Source: Oxytricha trifallax (lineage: Eukaryota; Ciliophora; Spirotrichea; Sporadotrichida; Oxytrichidae). Taken from it: a DNA stretch of 64,000 nt. Shown one piece after another: positions 56,601 to 64,000 of this stretch. The position numbers and the translations under genes were made by a program. A model generated the notes under the pieces. It did not search any database, was not told where the DNA came from, and saw only the letters and a list, made by a program, of their open reading frames with translations. Within the stretch, counting starts at the first letter, position 1; each line of letters starts with the position of its first letter. The stretch lies in NCBI GenBank assembly GCA_000711775.1, contig ARYC01000781.1, forward strand, positions 59,177-123,176, given 5' to 3'.

Positions 56601-59600
56601 GTGGTCATCCTATATTTGTTCTCGCAAGATTAGGAGGGGAAGTTATAAAATTTATTTTTTTAATGTACCACCTAATACGGTTTTGAACTTTAATTTAACC
56701 TCCTAATAAAGTTTTAAATAAATTAGGAGTACCCCCTAATTAAATTATTTATTATTAGTAGCAATTTAATGGAAAAAGTTTGATAAAAATGGAAGTCAAA
56801 CTCTGAAACTTAGAGAAAGTTCCTCCATCTTTCTTTATATATTTAATTTAAGTTGACCTTAAAGTGGATCTCCATATTAAGTAGTAAAATTTTAGTAAGT
56901 TCAGAATAGATATCCATAATTTTAAATTTCATAAACATTTATAGAAACTGGAAGGAAGATGGAGTCTATGAATGATGCAATGAAGAAAATTTAATCTAAA
57001 GATTTAATAGGAAATTTTCGAAGTAAAGAAGACCTTTACAGATACTTGGTATAGCAAGGTAAGTTTTCACTTATAACTAACTTAATAACCATAGTCGGAT
57101 TGTTCTTGCCAACACAGGATGGAACAAAAATATCATTCTTAAAGGCATTGCTAAGTGAAGAGAAAAAAGCATTTAAGTCTAATGAAAACAGAATGACCGA
57201 GATACCTAACTACCCTGAAATATCAGTAACAAACCTCTATGATGATGCTATGAGTGATTCAGATTTTGCTATCTGCCTTCCATCAAAGCTAAAACTCTCT
57301 AATAAGTTGCCAGAGAGAAACTTCTTCTTCGGTGTTCTTGCAACTCTGAAACCTGAGTACTTAAATGAAGTTATATAAGAAGCTCATAAGAAACGCATCA
57401 GCATCTCTCCTGAAGAAAAGGAAAAGCAAGGAATAAAAATAAGCGACACCTGGATCAAAAGCATCCATTAATCTCTAGTAAGCTTACTCTTCTAATTTTA
57501 TAGAAAAACCTGGTTCTGCTATTTACTTGATAAAAAAGCGCAGCAAATTAAACAGAGAGAAAAAGTCTCAAGGAAAGCATGAATTGAGTAAAAGACTATT
57601 CAAAGATTTGTAAAAGCCAGACGAGATGAACATAGATGCAGGAGCTGGCACTAAGAGAAGAAATATAGGTCAAAGCAAGCCTTAAGAGGAAGAAAAGAAA
57701 GAGAAGGCAAATCCCTTTATGGGTTAATTTAATATGTGAACTTATTCATTCGTTTAAATCTAATACTTATTTATAAACACAAAATCTCCTTTCTCTTGCG
57801 CACACTTTAGCTTTATCATCGCTGACTCTCTTAGCAGCACTCTTAATAAAATCTACTGATTCTATCTTTAAATCATGCATCAAATGATAGAGCAGAAGTT
57901 TTTTGTAGTGGCCTTTCAATAGGCCCCAATATATCTCAATTCCGTTGAACTGAAGGCTAAAAGGTACATTAAATACAGGTGTTATGTTTGGCCTTTCATA
58001 TTCCTTCCTTGAGTCCTTAGTTTTATGAACTGACAATTTATCAACGAACATAATAATCTCTTAGTCAGCGTATTTGCCTCTTAGTTATTCTAAGAACTTA
58101 ATATAACATTTAGTCTTTATAGAACGAGGGTGAATAACATAAGTCTCAAGACCACTATCATCACTTATTCCACCAAGAATAGCATGAGTTTAAACCTCAA
58201 CATTTTAGTCATAAACTTCTATATTACTATACTTCTTGTACCAAGACCTTGATAAAAAGGTATTAAATGTAAATACAGCTTCAACTGCGTGTATGAACTT
58301 TATATTATGCTCTTAAGACCTCTGCATTTAATCGAACATATAATTTAAATTATCCTTATAAAATGGAACATTAAAGTCAATCACTGTCTTAATACGATTG
58401 ACTGTCTTGTATGATATTCCATTCTTTTTATATATGTTAGCTATTGATTAAGCAGATATGTGAAACACAGGGAATTGACAATTAAACATAACTGCTCTCT
58501 AGGCCAGAGAGAAATGAGCCCAGTATTTAAGCGTCTTATCATTAATAAGATAATCAATATGATGCGTCTAAAACTTTTAAGGCCTCTTAGGCTTAGAATT
58601 AAGTTGCTATCTTTTTTAAATTCAATGCTAACAAGCAGTGACATCTAACAGTAGCAGGAGATTTATGGTGCAGTCTTGCTATAAAAGTTTAATTTAAAAT
58701 AGGTTTGAGTTATTCAATGTAATCATCAGATCCATAACGCAACTTAAACAGCAGATCTATATACTCACTGTCTTATACTGACCCCAAACCTCGCATTAAA
58801 GCACTAATTTACATTACATTTAAACCCTAATCCCCTAAATAAACCCTATCAAAACCTTAATAAAGTATGCACTAATAGTCTACTTTTATTAATAAAAAAC
58901 TCAATCAAACTACTGGAGGGATTTTGGGGTTTTGATTCTGAGTGTTAATTTTATATAATTTCTTGTTAAAGTATATGCAAAAATTTGTTTGAAATGCAAT
59001 TACTTATATTATGAATAAAAATGTTAGTGCTTCTCTCTAAGCTTTTCTTAATAATGAATCTCCTGGGTGTCTTCTTTTAATTACCCAGGTCAATGTTGAA
59101 GTCTCTCTGCCCACTGTTACTATCAAAATTATTTGTCACAGGATGTCCTTATTTGTTTAGTGCTTGCCTAATTTTATTCATTAATATAGATTTACTCATT
59201 GTTTTTGAAAAACTAGCTTTTCTTTGCTTATCCTTCCCGAAATTCGTTGGTTTGGAATAATTCTTGTTACTCTTTCATATATTAATATTTAACCAATATG
59301 AAAAAATCGCTATCATAGAGATAAAAGTCGAAAATGAATATATTTAAAGCTTATTTTTTTATTATACTCAATGAATCGTCCTTAGATTTGTAGTCTTAAT
59401 CGTGTACTCACTATATAACTTAATGATAAAATCTATATAACAAATAATAAATATTCTAAAAACACTGAAATAGTCAAAAATGTAAAATAAATATGACTCC
59501 CAAACCTGCTGCTAGTTTCTTCTAATTTTGTAAATCAGCGACTATATCAGCTAGAACTCGATCATTGGTTGAAAATTATATCTGCTAAGTTTTTATGAAT

Positions 59601-62600
59601 TTATCCTTGGTGCCAGCTGCAGTTATAAATTTATCTTCGTCCTCCATATTGTAATCTTCTTCATTTGGAAAGAAAACTATGTTTTTCGATTGATCTAGGA
59701 GACCACCTAAAATCATAGTTGTGCTGTTGTCATTATTAATTAATAAACAAATGTTAAAAATGAAGAGGGTTATAAAAAGAGTTTAAGCCAAATATTTACC
59801 AATTTTTTCCTTTAATAATATTTGAGAGTATAACGCTCTGGTCTTATTGCATCTACTATTGCTGCTCTTACCATTCCTTCTCCAACATCATTAAGCATGA
59901 ATTGTCTTACTGACCCTCTGAAAATAAGTCTCCATCCTGAGCAATTATATTTATTTCATCTTCATCAACTGCTTTGTCCAAGTCTTCAAAAACTGGTGTT
60001 TTAATTGATTTTTGAAGTAAGAAATCATCTCCGTCTACTATTGTTATAAGACTCTCCAGCTCTTCTATAATAATGATGCTCTTTTATATATTAAAGGTTT
60101 CATTTACACATAAAGTTAATATTAATTATAACTCAGTCTAGATCTACTGGCTAGTTTTCATGTCACTATCTCTTCTCTAATCCATAGTCTATACCATCTA
60201 TCGATAATTATGTTATTATTGCTCACTTATGTAATTCAAATGGTCGCTCTATCGGCTGCTGGAATGTAAACTATTTGTACCTAGAGTTCTGATTTCAAGC
60301 AATTTCTGATTGTTTTCCTCTCTTTCTTTGTTAAACATTGATAGTTTTTGTTCTAAATTTGCTATGGCATCCTTTATTCTTTGCTAAGACTTGTCTCTTT
60401 AATCTTAACAAAATTAATTTGTTATAATTTTAAGCAATTTTTTAATATTATACTGAGGATAAGTAAGTTGAATTAGGAATAATGTAAAACATCTATATTT
60501 ATACATTAAAATCTTCCTTATGTATAGAATTGACTTTATCCTCTAAATTATTAAGCCTCTCCTTCAAATTTTAAATTAATAAGTCTTTATTTCTCAATTC
60601 GTTTCTCATCTATTCTAATTCTTGAGCATTTTCGTGATTCATTTAAACTTTATTTATATTTCTGTAGGACACTAACAATTTACAGCATCTATATAAAATT
60701 GTATAGCAACAAATAATTAAATATTAAAAATATAAACTTCTTCTTCTTGCTATTATTGAGTATAAACATTCTAATTACTAAGAGTGTCTGCATCATTCGA
60801 TTAAATGTTGAAGGTTTCATATTAATGAAAGTTTATCTGTTGAGTTCTTGAGTTTGGATGGTGATGGTGGGTTAATTGGAAATCTTGAGCCAGCAAAAAT
60901 GCCTTAGTATCTTTCATATTTGAAATAAATAAAATAACTAGTGGTTCTGTAAAGAATTTAATATTTTTCTTGATATTAAAATAAGCAAAATATTAATGAT
61001 TTGCTTATTTCTATAACAGAAAATAAGGGGGGAGGGAATTAATTTCTAATAAAGATATTCATATTAATAACGGGCTGATTATTGCTTTTTTATATCAATC
61101 GGTTATACTAATATTATAAATTTAAATTACTTCAAAAGTCATTGATATATTCAAATACAAAATAAACTGCAATTGGACTTCTTTTTTATATCTCTTATAA
61201 TGTAGTTTACTTATTTCTTTAAATTATAATAGAAAGTGCAATTAATTATCACAATTAAATTATATTGAGAGGCTTAGTAGTTAAATATAGAATTTATTGG
61301 GTTTTAATCAAATAATATATATTCATTATTTTTTGTGAAAATAAATCTCTATTTTTATCAATATTGCTGCTAACTACTGATACTTTAGACATCCTCCTAA
61401 TTATTTCCATGATGAGTATCTAATGTCTAACAAGTTTTCTAAGCATTACTGCTGCTAAATTTCTATAAATTCTAATTTGAAATTTTCTTTCTTTACTGCT
61501 ATTAATTCACCACAACGCTTGACACATCTCCATCATATGCATTTGAAGTGTCTAATTTAGTGAAATTGTTCTTCATTACATTATGTTTTAAGAATTTCTT
61601 CGTTGCTTCACTATGTTTGTGTAGAAATAAAATTCACAAAATTATCTTAATATTTGGGGAAAAAAGCGCTCATTATTGGATATTTAATATATATTATATG
61701 TCTCTTTTTGGATTGATTTTGCAGTTACTGAGTTTTCATAAAGAGTGGATCTTTCTTCATTGAATTGGATCGACTGCTTCGAGTGCTAGATTTCTTCTAG
61801 AGAGTTTTCTGTGATTGTTTAACAGAGTTTGTGGCTCTTGAAATCATTGATGGACCGTGGGTTTTAAATAAAAATATTTATGAAACACTACAAATTTTAA
61901 ACAAATATTAAATCAAAGAATAGAACTAAATTAATTGGGTTTGATTAAATTCAAATTGCTTTGATTGCTTAGTCTGGGTGCTTGAAGGCTTTAAATTTTC
62001 AAGTGCTGGTTGCATGCTAAATTTAGTTGCATCATTTCTTCTTATCTCTATTGTTACATTTTGCTGATGATTATGAGAGCCACTTCAATTTATAGATAAA
62101 ATATTTATCATTTTTGTTAATAAAAGCTTACAACTTTGTTTAGTTTCAAAACATTGATCTTACAATAATATTATCGATAAGATTTCGATAAATAATAAAT
62201 AAAATACATTTATTGCGACTTCGAAAAAGAGAATATTAAAACCTTAAATATTAAATTAATTACTTCTATTCTAGCTAGCTTTGCTCTGAAGTTTCTATGA
62301 GTTATTACTGAGTTACCTAACTCCACCTGCACCAATATTATTACTATGCGCATTATTATTGCTAGTGGCTGTTTAAGGATGCAAAGAATTGAAGTTTGAA
62401 GTGGTGTGCTGAAAGTAACTTTTGTTGATTTATTGAGTTGTGTTCAAGTTGTGTGGGCTCTGGATCTCCAAAGGCTGTCCACTGTAGAAGTTTGTTACCT
62501 TCCTGGAGGTGATATTGGGTTTAGTTTTTTAGCTGTTGGCACGCACGAAACTTTAAGATTGCAGTTTTTATTTGGCATTGGTTTATAAAATTCTAAAGAT

Positions 62601-62640
62601 ATGTTATTAAATTTGAGTTGCATTATGTCAAAAAAGATCT
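53603..62640 (-). CDS. Large Asn/Gln/Ser-rich coiled-coil protein, split by TBE-D
   Basis: Minus-strand blocks, 5' to 3': about 62600-62270 (SQNRSN-type low complexity), 62085-62000, 61865-61745, 61550-61375, 60905-60760, 60650-60516 (ELEQMRNELRNKDLL, coiled coil), 60406-60225 (AIANLEQKLSMFNKEREENN, coiled coil), 60075-59835 (acidic, EELESLITIVDGDD), 59715-59500 (GLLDQSKNIVFFPNEEDYNM), 59235-59035 (FGKDKQRKASFSKTMSK), then TBE-D, then about 54770-54600, 54100-54030 and 53890-53603 (EKVAINQKEALKREREISMK), ending at TGA 53603-53605. One IES is proven by pointer (60407-60515). The start codon is unresolved because three frames are open near 62600. A cytoskeletal role would be a guess; I do not recognise a family. 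Confidence 0.6.
54942..56393 (-). pseudogene. TBE 57-kDa zinc-finger/kinase protein, nearly intact
   Basis: The start ATG is 56391-56393 (MSGNLLRKAALLGISQQKLS). Finger 1 is degenerate (HFCEEFQNSF, second Cys lost) and finger 2 reads YPYCNKQYNHSRDLK, also missing a Cys. The N-lobe is open (QFAYKIYPFNYFKCDDKYQM). In the catalytic loop HRDLKPE is followed by a one-base deletion (GAAACATT where TBE-F has GAAAATAT), shifting IMLDFSRLIVAIIDF out of frame; downstream EREDWRDEDIRQDIWFLAA is readable again. The loss is at the same site as in TBE-B. The stop is placed approximately. Confidence 0.8.
56959..57739 (+). pseudogene. TBE 22-kDa protein, intron-containing, one frameshift
   Basis: ATG 56959 (MESMNDAMKKIQSKDLIGNF) to TGA 57737-57739, ending NPFMGQFNM. 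The 36-nt intron is 57059-57094 (GTAAGT...CCATAG); splicing joins LVQQ to VGLFLPTQDGT. The central block IPNYPEISVTNLYDDAMSD and LPERNFFFGVLATLKPEYL is intact. A single-base difference near 57465 shifts the lysine-rich C-terminal third (KRRNIGQSKPQEEEKKE). It is convergent with the transposase with six bases between stops. Function unknown. Confidence 0.8.
57746..58796 (-). pseudogene. TBE 42-kDa transposase lacking the first catalytic Asp
   Basis: Start ATG 58794-58796 (MRGLGSVQDSEYIDLLFKLR), stop TGA 57746-57748. A shift near 58618 separates the N-terminus from the rest. The first catalytic block reads HAVEAVF where other copies have HADEAVF, so the Asp is Val; the second block is VDKLSVHKTK (Asp kept, Asn to Lys) and the third NGIEIYWGLLKGHYKK (Glu kept). 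This copy is catalytically dead even without the frameshift. Confidence 0.85.
60407..60515. other. IES, 109 bp, pointer AAGATT (coiled-coil gene)
   Basis: Plus-strand AATCTT at 60401-60406 and 60510-60515. The join links VNSIHKED to QRDKSQQRIKDAIAN in frame. Confidence 0.9.
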
Positions 62641-62740
62641 GTAGTCATTTAATTTAATGTGACATATATATAGTAGTATAAATATTGTAGGAATATATTT
62701 GAATTGGGGAAAATAAATAAAGTTTAATTATTAATTTATC

Positions 62741-62838
62741 AATTATTAGCAGTTAACTTTCTGTAAACCTGGACAATATGGTACTTTTTTTGATAGAGAA
62801 TTTTTTTAAAAAATCAGCCGGACTTTACTATTGACAGT
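62741..62838. repeat. Second copy of the G1 foldback arm, abutting TBE-E
   Basis: It shares GACAATATGGTAC, GATAGAGAATT and GGACTTTA in order with the left arm of the element at 10847. It ends exactly at the AGT target of TBE-E. Confidence 0.75.
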
Positions 62839-64000
62839 CAAAACCCCAAAACCCCTTAGTGAGGTTTATAAGTGCTTTGATTTGTAGGGTATAGTTGGGG
62901 TCTTATTGGGGTTAGTAGAGAAATTAGGCCAATTTTCAAAATGAGAAATAGAAATTAGAGAACTATAGGGGGGTCTATATATGATGAGTTATATTTAGAT
63001 TTATTGCTTAAGCTTAGGTATGGTACAAATATTAATATAGACTAAGTCAAACCAGTGTTGAATTATACAGCCATAGCAAGACTCCTTCACAAGAGTGCCC
63101 CAATGTTAGGTATCATTGCTTGTTAGCTGTTTTACATTATAACTCAGGCTCTTGAAAACATCCTGCAAGAAAATAAAAAGTTCTCACAGGTCCATATTGA
63201 CTATCTCTGTGACTCTAAGACATTAAAGTATTGGGCTCACTTTCCTCTTGAATAACGAGCTGTCATGTTTCATCGCAAGTTACCAGACATGCGTATCTCT
63301 CCTTAGACTATAGCCAATATTTATAGACGAAATGGTATTACTTTCAAGACTGTCAACAGAGTTAAGAGAGTGATTGATTTTACAGTGCCATTTTATACTA
63401 ATAATTTCAACTTTATATATGATTAAATGCAGAGAGCTATTGATAATAACATCAAGTTCATACATGCAGATGAAGCTGTGTTTACGTTCAACACTTTTAT
63501 TAATAAGTCATGTGACAAGAAGTATGATAACATCGAAGTTTATGACTAAAAGGTAAGGTAGTCACTCATGCAATTTTAGCTGGTATAAGTGAAGATTCAG
63601 GCTTAGAGAGTTATGTGATTCAACCTCGGTCTATTAAGCGAGAGTAGTATATAGAGTTCCTACATAAGCTCAGAGAGAAGTATAGCAACCAAGAGATCAT
63701 CCTGTTTGGTGATAACTTATCAGTTCATAAGACTAAGGAGTCTAAGAAAGCTTATGAAGAGTTAAACATAACTCCTGTATACAACGTTCCTTACAGCCCT
63801 TAATTTAATGGAATAGAATTCTACAGGAGTTAAATAAAGACTCACTACAAGAAGCTTCTGCTGTATCATCTTATGCATGACTTGCCCATCGATACAGTAG
63901 ACTTGATTCAAAGCAGCTGTAAGAGAGTGAGCGTAGATAAGACAACAATTTGTGCGAGAAAGGGAAGAATGAATGTTTATAAATAAGTTTTAGATTTAAA
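62839..64000. mobile_element. TBE-E, left part of a TBE running off the window
   Basis: The left end CAAAACCCCAAAACCCC follows AGT (62836-62838). Subterminal sequence CTTAGTGAGGTTTATAAGTG matches TBE-B and TBE-F. The transposase gene fills the visible part. Confidence 0.95.
62941..64000 (+). pseudogene. TBE 42-kDa transposase, best-preserved copy, one frameshift, 3' end outside
   Basis: The frame starts at ATG 62941, with the family block YDELYLDLLLKLRYG. The catalytic triad is intact: HADEAVFTFNTF, FGDNLSVHKTK and FNGIEFYR, with 34 residues between Asp and Glu. The GIEFYR block is followed by SQIKTHYKK instead of the usual WGLLKGHYKK. One base is missing near 63552 (GTAAGGTAGTC), which separates Asp 1 from the rest of the frame. 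The stop lies beyond 64000. Confidence 0.85.

Larger units (their letters stand above)
54778..58934. mobile_element. TBE-D, complete 4157-bp TBE
   Basis: The left end is CAAAACCCCAAAACCC, the right end GGGATTTTGGGGTTTTG; ATT flanks both sides (54775-54777 and 58935-58937). Gene order is as in TBE-A. The ~120-bp terminal repeats (ATAAAGTATGC core) match TBE-A and C. It sits between MDSs of the minus-strand coiled-coil gene. Confidence 0.96.

Noticed and set aside
61548..62588. Plus-strand frames at 61548-61763 and 62406-62588
   Set aside because: They oppose the minus-strand coiled-coil gene, whose frame continues across several blocks with matching composition.
1..64000. tRNA, rRNA and CRISPR arrays
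   Set aside because: No cloverleaf, conserved rRNA segment or spaced-repeat array was seen by eye; the tandem repeats found belong to transposon ends.

Overview
The window is germline (micronuclear) DNA of a spirotrich ciliate of the Oxytricha/Stylonychia type. Three observations support this. (1) Coding blocks stay open only if TAA and TAG are read as Gln, with TGA as the only stop. (2) Genes are cut by short AT-rich segments flanked by matching direct repeats (pointers), and removing one pointer plus the segment restores the reading frame; these are internal eliminated sequences (IESs) between macronuclear-destined segments (MDSs). (3) There are several telomere-bearing elements (TBEs), whose ends are C4A4 telomeric repeats and which are flanked by a 3-bp ANT duplication. 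All coordinates come from reading by eye; block edges without a stated pointer are approximate. Genus is not settled by the sequence.

Layout, left half. 1-3585: TBE-A, cut by the window edge. 3740-4949: a broken superfamily-3 (Rep-like) helicase gene followed by iteron-like repeats. 5918-13190: gene G1, a decayed copy of a multi-pass membrane protein gene, carrying a GC-richer island (8020-8545) and a foldback element (10847-11257). 13659-15435: TBE-F, truncated. 15735-39233: gene G2, the better-preserved paralogue of G1, spread over 23.5 kb because TBE-B (itself carrying a Merlin-like transposon), a 2-kb double-hairpin element and TBE-C lie between its MDSs.

Layout, right half. This is a run of mostly intact IES-interrupted genes: a small acidic protein (39359-39637, minus), a METTL6-like tRNA m3C methyltransferase (39763-41322), an MGCC-start Asn/Gln-rich protein (41983-44315), a p24/TMED cargo receptor (44705-45952), a cysteine-rich type I membrane protein (46146-50375, minus) with a 1.83-kb terminal-inverted-repeat element inside one of its IESs, a CFAP36-like ciliary protein (50754-53106), and a long Asn/Gln/Ser-rich coiled-coil protein (about 53603-62640, minus) split by full-length TBE-D (54778-58934). 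TBE-E starts at 62839, next to a second copy of the G1 foldback element, and runs off the window.

TBE genes share one order: 57-kDa zinc-finger/kinase gene and 22-kDa gene diverging from a shared intergenic region, with the 42-kDa DDE transposase gene convergent on the 22-kDa gene. Almost every TBE copy has one or more single-base frameshifts. The cellular genes appear colinear (not scrambled), with one weak exception noted.
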